Shown piece after piece: positions 35,833 through 44,954 of a stretch of 64,000 nucleotides of DNA. The notes beneath the pieces are model-generated. The model was given only the letters and a program-made list of their open reading frames with translations. It was not told the DNA's origin and made no database searches. The DNA is from Accumulibacter sp. (GTDB taxonomy: Bacteria > Pseudomonadota > Gammaproteobacteria > Burkholderiales > Rhodocyclaceae). The stretch lies in contig NZ_JAZKUG010000001.1 of the NCBI RefSeq assembly GCF_036625195.1, positions 124,001-188,000 on the forward strand. The letters run 5' to 3'. Within the stretch, counting starts at the first letter, position 1, and each line of letters opens with the position of its first letter. A program made the position numbers and the translations under genes.

Positions 35833-37260
35833 ATGGCGATTTCATCACCGGGCCTGGGCTCGAATCTCGACGTCAACAGCATCGTCAGCCAACTGATGGC
35901 GCTCGAGCAGCGCCCGCTGACCGCGTTGGCGAAGAAGGAAGCGGGATTCCAGGCCAAGATCTCGGCCCTCGGGTCACTGCAGAGCGCCGTCTCGGCGCTG
36001 CAGACGGCAGCCGGCAACCTCGTCCCGGCGACCGGCTCGACGCCGCTGCAAAAGTTCTCGGTCTTCCGGACAGCACTCAGCGACGCGACGATCGCTTCGG
36101 CGAGCGCTTCGTCGGGCGCCGTCGCCGGCAGCTACCGGCTTGAGGTGACGCGCCTCGCCAGCCAGCATGTCATCGCCAGCGCGACCGGGGCCGCCAGTCC
36201 CTTCTCCGGCACCGGCACGACGCTGCCCACCGGCGGCACCCTGACGCTATCGCTCGACAGCGCTGGCGGCAGCAGCCCGCACAAGAGCACGGCGATCACG
36301 ATTGCCGACGGCGCGACGCCGGAGAATGTCCGTGATGCCATCAATTCTGCCAGTGCCGGCGTTTCGGCAGTGGTGATCAACGGCACGGCCGGCAAGCAAC
36401 TGGTGCTGACCAGCGATGCCGCGGGCAGCAATCAGATCGTCACGCTGGCAGGGATTCCTGGCCTCGCCTACGACCCGAACGCGACGCCGGTACCGGCCAC
36501 CGATCCTTTCGCCCAGACGCAGGCCGCGCAGGGCTCCGCCTTCAAGCTCAACGGCATCGCCGTCGAAGCAAGCAGCAACACCGTGACGACGGCGATCGAC
36601 GGCGTGACGATCAACCTGCTCAAGGGTCCCGAACTGCCGGCGACCTCAGTCAGCACGACGCTGACGATCAGCCGCGACACCACCAGCCTGAACAATGGCG
36701 TCAACGCGCTCGTCAAGGCCTTCAACGAGTTCCACACCACCGCCAGCAGCCTCGGCAGCTACGACGCAGCGACGAAGAAGGCTGGCGCACTCAATGGCGA
36801 CAGCACGCTGCGCAACGCACAGGAGAACGTCCGGACAGCGCTCGGCACGGTGCCGACAGAACTGGCGAGCGCCAGCCTGCAACGTCTGACGGACATCGGC
36901 GTCACCTTGCAGAAGGACGGGAAGTTGAACGTCGACGCGACAAATCTGAGCAAGGCGATCAGCGACGACCTCACCGGTGTTGCCAACCTCGTCGCTGCGT
37001 ATGGCAAGGCGTTTCGCACGGCAACCGAAGGACTGACCGGCGTCGGTGGCCTCATCGCCGCACGCAGCGAGGGGCTGAGCACTTCGATCAAGGGCCTCGG
37101 TCAGCAGTCGGAGATCATCGCGGCCCGCCTGACACAGATCGAGGCCCGCTATCGCAGGCAGTTCACTGCGCTCGATACGCTGATGGCGGGAATGACCAAG
37201 ACCAGCAGCTTCCTGCAACAGCAGCTCGCCAACCTGCCCACCTACAACCAGGGGTCCTGA
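35833..37260 (+). CDS. fliD: Flagellar filament cap protein FliD
   Basis: The 475-residue hook-associated protein 2 caps the growing filament and promotes flagellin assembly. The N-terminal motif SPGLGSNLDVNSIVSQLMAL is conserved, followed by KEAGFQAKISALGSLQSAVS. The C-terminal coiled region contains QSEIIAARLTQIEARYRRQF and the terminal LQQQLANLPTYNQGS. The central part includes a flagellin-IN-like DGATPENVRDAINSASAGVS. Its stop is immediately followed by the fliS ATG. Confidence 0.96.
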   Translation: MAISSPGLGSNLDVNSIVSQLMALEQRPLTALAKKEAGFQAKISALGSLQSAVSALQTAAGNLVPATGSTPLQKFSVFRTALSDATIASASASSGAVAGSYRLEVTRLASQHVIASATGAASPFSGTGTTLPTGGTLTLSLDSAGGSSPHKSTAITIADGATPENVRDAINSASAGVSAVVINGTAGKQLVLTSDAAGSNQIVTLAGIPGLAYDPNATPVPATDPFAQTQAAQGSAFKLNGIAVEASSNTVTTAIDGVTINLLKGPELPATSVSTTLTISRDTTSLNNGVNALVKAFNEFHTTASSLGSYDAATKKAGALNGDSTLRNAQENVRTALGTVPTELASASLQRLTDIGVTLQKDGKLNVDATNLSKAISDDLTGVANLVAAYGKAFRTATEGLTGVGGLIAARSEGLSTSIKGLGQQSEIIAARLTQIEARYRRQFTALDTLMAGMTKTSSFLQQQLANLPTYNQGS

Positions 37261-37674
37261 ATGTTCGCCAATGCCCGCAATGCGATTTCCGCCTACCGCA
37301 AGGTCGGGGTGGACGCCGCCATCGAGGTCGCCGATCCGTATCGCCTGATCCTGCTGCTCTTCGCCGGTGCCCAAGCAGCCATCGGCAATGCGCGCGCCGC
37401 GATGCAGCAGCAGCAGATCGCCGCCAAGGGCGAAGCCATCTCGAAAGCCATCGACATCATTGGCAACGGCCTCAAGATCAGCCTTGACCTGGAAAAGGGA
37501 GGCGAGATCGCCGAGCGACTGGACGCCCTGTACGACTATCTGGTCCTGCGTCTGCTGCGCGCCAACCTCGACAATGACCTGGCGGCGCTGGAAGAGGTCG
37601 CCAGCCTGCTCGAGGAGATTCACAGTGCCTGGCGTGAAATCTCGCCCGATCGCCTGCAGCAGTCGGTGGCATGA
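37261..37674 (+). CDS. fliS: Flagellar export chaperone FliS
   Basis: The 137-residue helical chaperone binds the C-terminus of FliC and prevents premature polymerisation. Conserved segments are NAISAYRKVGVDAAIEVADP, LILLLFAGAQAAIGNARAAM and KGEAISKAIDIIGNGLKISL, with YDYLVLRLLRAN in the last helices. The ATG directly abuts the fliD stop, and the gene overlaps the next start by 4 bases, so translation is coupled. Confidence 0.96.
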   Translation: MFANARNAISAYRKVGVDAAIEVADPYRLILLLFAGAQAAIGNARAAMQQQQIAAKGEAISKAIDIIGNGLKISLDLEKGGEIAERLDALYDYLVLRLLRANLDNDLAALEEVASLLEEIHSAWREISPDRLQQSVA

Positions 37675-37985
37675 ACCCCACTCTGGGAGCCCTGCAGCAA
37701 CTGTCCTCACTCTCGCAGGTGATGCTGGCAGATGCCCGGGGCAGCGACTGGGAATCGCTGCTGCAGCATGATGCGCAGCGGCGGACGCTGATCGCGGCCC
37801 TGCCCGCCGACTTCGCCGCCGAGCTGCCGGCCGCTGCCGCGGACGAGGCCCGGACACTGATCGAGAGCTGCCAGCGATGCGACACCGGCATCAGCGCTCT
37901 GGTTGCCCGCCGGCAGGCCGAACTGCGCGTCGTGCTCCGCCAGCCGGCAGGCGTGATGAACCGCCCTGCCCACTCCGAACGCTGA
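37671..37985 (+). CDS. fliT: FliT-like flagellar protein
   Basis: The 104-residue helical protein begins MNPTLGALQQLSSLSQVMLA, then DWESLLQHDAQRR. Sequence is weakly conserved, but size, helicity (the WESLLQ-type first helix) and position right after fliS identify it as the FliT chaperone for FliD and associated proteins. It overlaps fliS by ATGA. Confidence 0.75.
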   Translation: MNPTLGALQQLSSLSQVMLADARGSDWESLLQHDAQRRTLIAALPADFAAELPAAAADEARTLIESCQRCDTGISALVARRQAELRVVLRQPAGVMNRPAHSER

Positions 37986-37997
37986 CCCCCGGCGGCG

Positions 37998-39131
37998 ATG
38001 ATTCGTACTGATTTCGCCAACCGCCTGCAACCGGCGGCCGACTTGGCGCTGCGGCCGACGCCGCCGGCACAGGAGATCGCCGACCGGCTCACCGGGCTGG
38101 TCGTCGGCCAGAGACTGCTGGCCGAGATTCAGGCCCTGCTGCCGAACGGTAGCTACCGCGCCATGATCAACCAGCGCAGCGTGACGCTCGCGCTGCCCTT
38201 TGCCGCCCAGACGGGCGACGCGATCGAACTCGAGGTGGCCGAGAGCGATGGCCGGCTGACGCTGGCAGTCGTGGCCGGCGGCAGGACGGCGGCGGCCGAT
38301 GGCGAATCGGCGGCGACGACGCTCAGTCGCACCGGGCAGCTGATCGGCAGCCTGCTGGTCGACGGCAGCCGCTCCGGCCGGACCGGTTCGCAGGCTCTGC
38401 CGCTGAACGAGAACCAGCCGCTTGCTCCCAGTCCGCCGCGCCAGGGCCAGGACTTGCTGCCGCTGCTGCAGCAGGCGATCAGTCGCAGCGGGATGTTCTA
38501 CGAGGCACACCAGGCACAATGGATCGACGGACGCCATGCCAAGGCACAGCTGCTGGCCGAGCCGCAGGGCAGGCTCAGTCCGTTGCCGGCCGACACGGCA
38601 GCACCGGCGCGTGTCGTGCCCGGCGACGAACCTGTCGTGCGCGCCGCCAGCGGCACCTTGCCACCCCTACCGGCGCGCGAGGCCGGCAGCGCGGCCCCGC
38701 TCGGCCAGGCACCGGCGCCCGCACCGTCGCCAGTGGCGCCACAGGCGCAGGCGATCGTGCAGCAGCAACTCGAAGCCTACGCGACACAGGTCTACTCGTG
38801 GCAAGGCCAGATCTGGCCCGGGCAGGACATCCGTTGGGAGATCGGGAGCCCACCTGAGCGCTCGGCTGCCGCCGCTGCCGAGGACGATGCCCCCTGGCAG
38901 ACGCGCCTGCTGCTGAACCTGCCCCTGCTGGGCGAGGTGGATGCCCGGCTGTCCCTCGTCAGGGAGCGACTCAGCATCACCGTCACCGCCGCCGGGCCGG
39001 AGGTGACCGCCCTCCTGCGCGACGGATCGACTGTCCTCCGACAACAGATGGAGCGGGCCGGCATCGCCCTCACTGGGGTTTCCTTCGCCGAGCGCACGGC
39101 GACTGGCGAGGATGCAAGACTTGCCGGCTGA
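37998..39131 (+). CDS. FliK-like hook-length control protein (C-terminal domain type)
   Basis: The 377-residue protein has an N-terminal beta-rich region (QRLLAEIQALLPNGSYRAMI, LPFAAQTGDAIELEVAESDG). A Pro/Ala/Gln-rich linker spans about residues 130-250. The C-terminal domain is like that of FliK (LLLNLPLLGEVDARLSLVRE, RLSITVTAAGPEVTALLRDG, LRQQMERAGIALTGVSFAE). It may be the hook ruler or a FliK-like accessory, because a full-length fliK often sits elsewhere with the hook genes. Its end overlaps the next ORF by 20 bases. Confidence 0.8.
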   Translation: MIRTDFANRLQPAADLALRPTPPAQEIADRLTGLVVGQRLLAEIQALLPNGSYRAMINQRSVTLALPFAAQTGDAIELEVAESDGRLTLAVVAGGRTAAADGESAATTLSRTGQLIGSLLVDGSRSGRTGSQALPLNENQPLAPSPPRQGQDLLPLLQQAISRSGMFYEAHQAQWIDGRHAKAQLLAEPQGRLSPLPADTAAPARVVPGDEPVVRAASGTLPPLPAREAGSAAPLGQAPAPAPSPVAPQAQAIVQQQLEAYATQVYSWQGQIWPGQDIRWEIGSPPERSAAAAAEDDAPWQTRLLLNLPLLGEVDARLSLVRERLSITVTAAGPEVTALLRDGSTVLRQQMERAGIALTGVSFAERTATGEDARLAG

Positions 39132-42117
39132 ACTGGACAGCTCGGCGCTGGACAGCACTGCGCCACCGGCCATCGGCCTCGACGAAACGCTGTCGCGGGC
39201 ACTGGCGAAGGCCCGCCAGTGTCATCAGTCAGGACTCGTGCGTGAAGCCGAGGAACTTTACCGTGCCATCCTGCTGGCGCAACCCGAGCATGCAGCCGCC
39301 AACCACGGGCTCGGCGTCCTGCAGGTCGAAGGTACGCAGCCAGCTGCCGCGCTGCCGCACTTCATGGCTGCGCTGGCAGCGGACCCGCAGTCCCGCCTCC
39401 ACTGGCTGAGTTACATCGACGCGCTGCTGCGCAGCGGCGAAGCTTGCCAAGCGCGCGAGGTTCTCGGGCTCGGTGAGCAGCATGGGCTCGACGGCGCCGA
39501 AGTGGAGGAGCTGCGACGGCAACTGGCATCAACCCCGGTCACCCGTGGCGAACGAAAGGAAGCCCGGCGCGGGCCAGGCGGAGCGACCGCCGCGCGCGCC
39601 GCCGCACGGCCACCAGCCGGATCGGACGCCACGGACGGGTCGAGCGCGACGCAGGCCGCTGCGGCGATCGATCTCTACCAGCGCGGCGAGTACGCCGCCG
39701 CCGAAGTGGTCGCACGCCGTCTGACGGAAGCCCATCCGCAGGATGGTCTCGGCTGGAAGATTCTCGGCGCCCTGCTCAAGGCGCAGGGCCACGGCGCGGA
39801 AGCTTTGGCCGCGATGCAGTGCGCGGCCGATCTGCTGCCAGAAGACGCACAGGTTCTCAGCAATCTCGGTCTGGTGCTCGCTGACCTTGGCCAGCTGGCG
39901 CAGGCCGAAGGCTGCCAGCGGCGCGCGCTCGCCGTCAGAGACGACTTCGCCGAAGCGCACTACAACCTCGGAAATACCCTCTTGTTGCAGCGGAGACACG
40001 AGGATGCCGTGATCAGCTACCAGCGCGCAACGGAGTTGCGCGCCGACTTCGCTCTCGCCCACGGCAACCTGGGCAACGCCTTGATGGAACTCGACCGCCT
40101 GCAGGATGCCGAGAGTGCGTACCAACGGGCACTGGCGCTGCAGCCGGATCTCGCCGAGGCCCACAACAACCTGGGTCGCAACCTGAAGGCGCAGGGCCGC
40201 CTGCAGGAGGCGGAAACCTGTTACCGGCGCGCGCTGGCGCTACAGCCGGACTATCCGGAAGCGTACTGCAACCTCGGCGAAGTCCTGACCGTCCAGGGCC
40301 AGTTCGGCGAGGGTGAGGCCGCACTGCGCCAGGCATTGCTGCTCAAGCGGGATCTCGCCGCCGCGCACTACAACCTGGGCAACAACCTGGACGAGCAGAA
40401 GCGAAGCGAAGAGGCGGAAAGCGCCTGGCAATCGGCAATCAGCTGCCAGCCGGATTTCGCCGAAGCCATGGTCGTCCTCGCGGCCTCGCGGCGCGCACGG
40501 AATCGGCTCGAAGACGCCGAAGCGGATCTGCGGCAAGCGATCGCCTGCCGTCCGGACTTCGCCGTAGCGCATTACAACCTGGGCAACGTGCTCAACCAAG
40601 CCGATCGACTCAACGAAGCCGAGGCGAGCTACCGCTCGGCAATCGCCCTCGCACCCGATCTCGCGAATGCGCATCTCAATCTGGGCGTCGTCCTGACCGC
40701 ACTCGGACGCTACCCCGAAGCCGATACCGCGCTGCGGCGGGCGATTCGGCTCAAACCCGATTCGCTGCTGGCACGCAGCAACCTGCTCTACACCCTCAGT
40801 CACCATCAGGCGATCGACGCCGCAGCACTGTTCGCCGAGCATCGGCAATTCGGCGAGATGATCGAGGCACCCTGGCGTGACCACCGCCGGCCACACCACA
40901 ATCGGCGCGACCCAGACCGCTGCCTGCACGTCGGTCTGGTCTCCGCCGACTTCCGCAACCATGCCGTCGCCAGCTTCATCGAGCCGGTTCTCGTCGAGCT
41001 GTCCGGCTACCCCAGCCTGGCGCTGCATGCCTACTACAACCATGCGCAGGAGGATCACGTCACGCAGCGCCTGCGTCGGCACTTCGCGCACTGGCAACCT
41101 GTGGCCGACCTGAGCGACGCTGATCTGGCGGAGCAGATCCGTGCCGACGGCATCGACATCCTGATCGACCTCAGCGGTCACACCGCGCATCACCGTCTGC
41201 CCACCTTCGCCCTCAAGCCAGCGCCGATACAGGCAAGCTGGATCGGTTACCCCGGAACCACCGGCCTGCAAACCGTCGACTATTTCCTCGCGGACCGCTT
41301 CTTCCTCCCGCCCGGCGAGTTCGACCACCAGTTCACCGAGAAGATCATCCGCCTGCCGGCCAGCGCGCCCTTTCTGCCCTTCGCCGAAGCACCGGACATC
41401 GCCCCGCTGCCCGCGCTCACATGCGGCCACCTCACCTTCGGCAGCTTCAATCGCCCGACCAAGATCAGTCCACCGGTCGTCGCTCTGTGGAGCGCCCTGC
41501 TGCGCGCCCTGCCCGACGCCAGCATGCTGCTCGCCGCAATGCGGCCGGACCGGAACGCCGAGCGTCTGGCGGACGAGTTTGCCCGCAACGGAATCGCCCC
41601 TGATCGACTGGTCTTCCACCCGCGTTGCGACATGCACGCCTATCTCGCGCTGCATCAGCAGGTCGACATCTGTCTCGACACCTTCCCCTACACCGGCGGC
41701 ACGACCACCCTGCACGCCTGCTGGATGGGCGTGCCAACGTTGACCCTCGCGGGCACGACGGTTCCCGGACGCGCCGCGGCCTCGACTCTCGGACATGTCG
41801 GGCTGCCCGGATTCATCGCCCACGACAGGTCCGGCTGCACTGACCGGTGCGCGAATGGGGAAAATCCCCCATCCGTCCACATGCAGGAGAACCCTTGCCA
41901 GCAACCGTCGGTGTCCGATTGCGCATCGCTGGCGCGGTCTACGGACCCTCGAACATCGGCGCCATGGAGCAGGCCAGCGCGCGGCACGCAAGGCGACCTG
42001 CGCTGCCTCCCGCACACTGGCATACGGCACCGCATGGGGGAAACCGAAGGGACGGCCGGAGTGCTGACGTTCTGCCGCTTGCGAGAGAGCGATGGTGACG
42101 CCCATGCAACCCGATGA
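39112..42117 (+). CDS. TPR O-GlcNAc transferase-like protein (SPINDLY/GT41) with aberrant C-terminus
   Basis: The 1001-codon ORF starts MQDLPAELDSSALDST. Two N-terminal TPR-like units (to about residue 135), a linker, and roughly ten tandem 34-residue TPRs follow (ALQPDLAEAHNNLGRNLKAQ-type units to about residue 565). A GT41 catalytic domain comes next: RCLHVGLVSADFRNHAVASF, IDILIDLSGHTAHHRLPTFA, PIQASWIGYPGTTGLQTVDY, FGSFNRPTKISP, DTFPYTGGTTTLHACWMGVP. Such enzymes add GlcNAc to Ser/Thr of proteins, and the position after fliC-fliD suggests flagellin. From about residue 907 (after GLPGFIAHD) the sequence stops resembling the family: the usual final helical stretch is replaced by about 95 residues of low-complexity, unrelated sequence. 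Activity may be impaired. It overlaps the FlhB-like gene by 26 bases. Confidence 0.85.
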   Translation: MQDLPAELDSSALDSTAPPAIGLDETLSRALAKARQCHQSGLVREAEELYRAILLAQPEHAAANHGLGVLQVEGTQPAAALPHFMAALAADPQSRLHWLSYIDALLRSGEACQAREVLGLGEQHGLDGAEVEELRRQLASTPVTRGERKEARRGPGGATAARAAARPPAGSDATDGSSATQAAAAIDLYQRGEYAAAEVVARRLTEAHPQDGLGWKILGALLKAQGHGAEALAAMQCAADLLPEDAQVLSNLGLVLADLGQLAQAEGCQRRALAVRDDFAEAHYNLGNTLLLQRRHEDAVISYQRATELRADFALAHGNLGNALMELDRLQDAESAYQRALALQPDLAEAHNNLGRNLKAQGRLQEAETCYRRALALQPDYPEAYCNLGEVLTVQGQFGEGEAALRQALLLKRDLAAAHYNLGNNLDEQKRSEEAESAWQSAISCQPDFAEAMVVLAASRRARNRLEDAEADLRQAIACRPDFAVAHYNLGNVLNQADRLNEAEASYRSAIALAPDLANAHLNLGVVLTALGRYPEADTALRRAIRLKPDSLLARSNLLYTLSHHQAIDAAALFAEHRQFGEMIEAPWRDHRRPHHNRRDPDRCLHVGLVSADFRNHAVASFIEPVLVELSGYPSLALHAYYNHAQEDHVTQRLRRHFAHWQPVADLSDADLAEQIRADGIDILIDLSGHTAHHRLPTFALKPAPIQASWIGYPGTTGLQTVDYFLADRFFLPPGEFDHQFTEKIIRLPASAPFLPFAEAPDIAPLPALTCGHLTFGSFNRPTKISPPVVALWSALLRALPDASMLLAAMRPDRNAERLADEFARNGIAPDRLVFHPRCDMHAYLALHQQVDICLDTFPYTGGTTTLHACWMGVPTLTLAGTTVPGRAAASTLGHVGLPGFIAHDRSGCTDRCANGENPPSVHMQENPCQQPSVSDCASLARSTDPRTSAPWSRPARGTQGDLRCLPHTGIRHRMGETEGTAGVLTFCRLRESDGDAHATR

Positions 42118-42412
42118 TGCGCGCAAGACCGTGGTGGCGCTCGCCTACAACCAAGCCGAAGCGGCACCGCGGGTGGTCGCCAAGGGGCGAGGCCTGGTTG
42201 CCGAACAGATCATCGCGCGCGCCCATGAGCATGGGGTCTATGTGCACGAATCGGCAGAACTGGTATCGCTGCTGCTCCAGGTCGATCTCGATCAGCATAT
42301 CCCGCCACACCTGTACGTAGCCGTCGCCGAGTTGCTGGCCTGGCTCTATCAGCTGGAGAATGGCCAGGCATCGTCTCCAGCGCCCCTGTTCGAGGGCTTG
42401 CCGGCAAGCTAG
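42092..42412 (+). CDS. FlhB/YscU C-terminal-domain protein (export-switch-like)
   Basis: The 106-residue protein matches the cytoplasmic C-terminal domain of FlhB-type export switch proteins: TVVALAYNQAEAAPRVVAKG, GLVAEQIIARAHEHGVYVHE, LVSLLLQVDLDQHIPPHLYV, AVAELLAWLYQLE. It lacks the membrane domain and the NPTH autocleavage site, as is usual for these stand-alone paralogues found after fliK-like genes. It probably has an accessory role in flagellar export. The start is ATG 42092 (MVTPMQPDDARK) or ATG 42104. It overlaps the OGT-like ORF tail. Confidence 0.88.
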   Translation: MVTPMQPDDARKTVVALAYNQAEAAPRVVAKGRGLVAEQIIARAHEHGVYVHESAELVSLLLQVDLDQHIPPHLYVAVAELLAWLYQLENGQASSPAPLFEGLPAS

Positions 42413-43045
42413 ACTTGCGACGACAGCGCGCCGTTCGTTGCCAGAACGGTCCGAGGCAAAGCTGCGAGGCCATGGTACGCCGTGCCGAAGGTCAGTATGA
42501 CGCCAAACAGACGCCGACAGCCCGAGAAGATGCCCGCGCAGCAAGACCCGTGTCCGGAACGTTTGCTGCGCACCAGCGCTCGCACGGCATTAGGGAAGGA
42601 GTGTTCGCGTGAAGTTGACGCCGACTACGGGCACCGACCGGTTGGGATTCAGATGAGTTTCCTGGGGTTCCCGACACCAACCTGGACATTGCGGTCCGTT
42701 GATGGGGCTCATCTACTGCCCATGGTGCAGTTGGAGTTCATCTCCTCCGTCAACGCCTACCGCGAGATCACATATCACCCGGCGCCGCTCGATCTGTTCT
42801 CGCACCAGTTCGAGTTGGCGCGCGTGAACGCGGCTCGCGAGAGCACCTTGGGCGGTGTCCTCGGCCGGCTGCGCACGCCGGAACGTCGCAGCCCCCCAGG
42901 CGCACCGGGACGACCATGACCAACGTGATGGTGGCCCTTTCTTGTCTCTGCCCGTTGCAACTGCCCGCCACCGGCCGGCGCCGCTGTCCGCGAGAGCGGG
43001 GACCGTGCGCCATCGCTCGCACTCTTTCCATTGGACGAGATCGTC
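42413..43045. other. Long gene-poor spacer ahead of the glycan cluster
   Basis: About 630 bases lie between the flagellar genes and the aminotransferase gene. Apart from one weak ORF (42653-42919), no recognisable gene, repeat or IS end is visible. Codon use differs from the flanks, and the stretch probably holds decayed DNA plus the promoter of the surface-modification cluster. It may mark an insertion boundary. Confidence 0.45.
42653..42919 (+). CDS. Weak hypothetical ORF
   Basis: The 88-codon frame begins MSFLGFPTPTWTLRSVDGAH and continues with FISSVNAYREITYHPAPLDL and FSHQFELARVNAARES before becoming Arg/Pro-rich. I recognise no family. The middle part has protein-like composition, while the tail does not. 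It could be a relic of a gene removed when the flagellar and glycan clusters were brought together, or not coding at all. Confidence 0.25.
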   Translation: MSFLGFPTPTWTLRSVDGAHLLPMVQLEFISSVNAYREITYHPAPLDLFSHQFELARVNAARESTLGGVLGRLRTPERRSPPGAPGRP

Positions 43046-44158
43046 ATGTCTGAAACCAAACCCATCTACGTTACGCGCTCGCACCTGCCACCACTGGAGG
43101 AGTTCATTCCGCTACTTGAGGAAATCTGGTCGTCCCGCGTGCTCACGAACGGCGGCCCCTTCCATGCACGCCTGGAGAAGGAGTTGGCCGAGTATCTGGG
43201 CGTGCCACACATCGCCCTGTTCTGCAACGGCACCATCGCGCTCGTCACCGCCTTACAGGCCTTGCGCATCACCGGCGAGGCCATTACCACGCCTTACTCC
43301 TTCGTGGCTACCGCGCACTCGCTGCTCTGGAACGGCATCAAGCCAGTATTTGTGGATGTCGACCCCAAGACGCTCAACATCGACCCCGGCAAGATCGAGG
43401 CCGCGATCACGCCCCAAACAACCGCGATACTGCCCGTGCATTGCTACGGCCACCCCTGTGACGTGGACGCCATCCAGCAGATCGCCGACATCTACAACCT
43501 GAAGGTCATCTATGACGCCGCGCACGCCTTCGGCGTGCAGTGCCACTGTGGCAGCGTCTTGACGCACGGCGACCTCTCCGTGCTGAGTTTTCACGCGACC
43601 AAGGTGTTCACCACTTTCGAGGGTGGGGCGGTCGTGTGCCCCGACGCGCGTACCAAGGCACGCATCGACCAACTCAAGAACTTCGGCCATGCGGGTGAGA
43701 CCAACGTCGTCGCACCCGGAATTAATGGCAAAATGAGCGAAGTCAACGCTGCGCTGGGCCTGCTGCAGTTGAAGTACATCGACCAGGCACTGGCACGGCG
43801 GCGTGAGATCGACCACGCCTACCGCGAAAGGCTGCGCGAAGTGCCTGGCATCCTCTGCCTGGGGGATTCGGGGGAACGGCGGGCGAACCATGCGTACTTC
43901 CCCATCCTCGTCCAACCGGAGTACCCGATCAGCCGGGACGAACTGAACCAGCGCCTTCGCGGCGCCGGCATCTATCCCCGCCGCTACTTCTATCCGCTGA
44001 TCTCCGAGTTCTCGATGTACCGCGGCCTGCCGTCGGCGCAGCGCGACCGCCTGCCGGTGGCGAGTGCGGCGGCCCAGCAGGTGCTGTGCCTGCCCATCTA
44101 CCCTGATCTTGCCGATGCGCAGGTGACGGAGGTCTGCCGCGTGATCGCGGCGCTGTGA
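43046..44158 (+). CDS. DegT/DnrJ/EryC1 family sugar aminotransferase
   Basis: The 370-residue PLP enzyme transfers an amino group to a nucleotide-linked keto-sugar. Typical segments: VTRSHLPPLEEFIPLLEEIW at the N-terminus, VPHIALFCNGTIALVTALQA, TTPYSFVATAHSLLWNGIKP, and ILPVHCYGHPCDVDAI. The PLP lysine is in SFHATKVFTTFEGGAVV (about Lys186), and NGKMSEVNAALGLLQLKY follows. The ATG at 43046 is preferred over the in-frame TTG at 43031. It opens a co-directional cluster of surface-sugar genes, so it probably makes an amino sugar for flagellin or cell-surface glycan. Confidence 0.93.
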   Translation: MSETKPIYVTRSHLPPLEEFIPLLEEIWSSRVLTNGGPFHARLEKELAEYLGVPHIALFCNGTIALVTALQALRITGEAITTPYSFVATAHSLLWNGIKPVFVDVDPKTLNIDPGKIEAAITPQTTAILPVHCYGHPCDVDAIQQIADIYNLKVIYDAAHAFGVQCHCGSVLTHGDLSVLSFHATKVFTTFEGGAVVCPDARTKARIDQLKNFGHAGETNVVAPGINGKMSEVNAALGLLQLKYIDQALARRREIDHAYRERLREVPGILCLGDSGERRANHAYFPILVQPEYPISRDELNQRLRGAGIYPRRYFYPLISEFSMYRGLPSAQRDRLPVASAAAQQVLCLPIYPDLADAQVTEVCRVIAAL

Positions 44159-44201
44159 GTGCTGACAGCATGCCGCCGCGATTGCTTGCACGAGGTGCCC
44201 C

Positions 44202-44900
44202 TTGAGGCTGGCGATCATGCAGCCCTACTTTCTGCCCTACATCGGCTATTTCCAACTGATGAGCGCGGTGAACGTGTTCGTGATCTACGACGAGATCAAG
44301 TACACCAAGAAGGGCTGGATCAACCGCAACCGCTTCCTGCGCAACGGGGCCGACGAGGTGTTCACGCTGCCACTGAAGAAAGGCTCCGACTCACTGCAGA
44401 TCGTCGAGCGCCACCTCGCCGAAGAATTCGACGGGCGCAAGCTGCTGGCCCAGTTCTCCGGCGCCTACCGACACGCGCCCTGCTTCGACAGCACGTTCGA
44501 CGTGCTGCAGACCATCGTCCTCCATCCCGAACGTAATCTCTTCGGCTACCTCCACCACTCGCTATCGGTCCTCGCGGCACAACTCGACATCGGTGCAGAG
44601 ATCCGAGCGTCGTCGTCCATCGACTTCGACTCGCAACTGAAGGCGCAGGAGAAGGTCCTCGCCATCTGCGAAGCCTGCGGCGCCAGCGAATACATCAACT
44701 CGATCGGAGGTACCGAACTCTACTCCAGGGAGGCTTTCGCGGCTCGGGGCATCGAACTGCGCTTTCTGCGCCCTCACCCCCTCGAGTATGCGCAAAGCGG
44801 GAAGCCGTTCGTCCCCTGTCTTTCAATCGTCGATGTGCTAATGTTCAACCCTGCTTCGCGGGTCGCGTCCAGCATGTTGAGCGCGTACGACTTGATCTGA
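44202..44900 (+). CDS. WbqC family protein
   Basis: The 232-residue member of the WbqC-like family begins MRLAIMQPYFLPYIGYFQLM, followed by VNVFVIYDEIKYTKKGWINR and NRFLRNG, all signature segments. The family occurs in O-antigen, capsule and glycan clusters, but its reaction is not firmly known. The start is TTG at 44202, because the usual family N-terminus (xxLAIMQPY) needs it; ATG 44217 would remove five conserved residues. It follows the aminotransferase by 43 bases. Confidence 0.9.
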   Translation: MRLAIMQPYFLPYIGYFQLMSAVNVFVIYDEIKYTKKGWINRNRFLRNGADEVFTLPLKKGSDSLQIVERHLAEEFDGRKLLAQFSGAYRHAPCFDSTFDVLQTIVLHPERNLFGYLHHSLSVLAAQLDIGAEIRASSSIDFDSQLKAQEKVLAICEACGASEYINSIGGTELYSREAFAARGIELRFLRPHPLEYAQSGKPFVPCLSIVDVLMFNPASRVASSMLSAYDLI

Positions 44901-44954
44901 ACCGCGCCGCCCATCCGGCAGCCGCGGGATCGCCTTGTCAGGAAACCTTTTTTG

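Noticed and set aside
40240..42126. A 628-codon minus-strand frame opposite the OGT-like gene
   Set aside because: It is antisense to TPR and GT41 motifs that are unmistakable on the plus strand.
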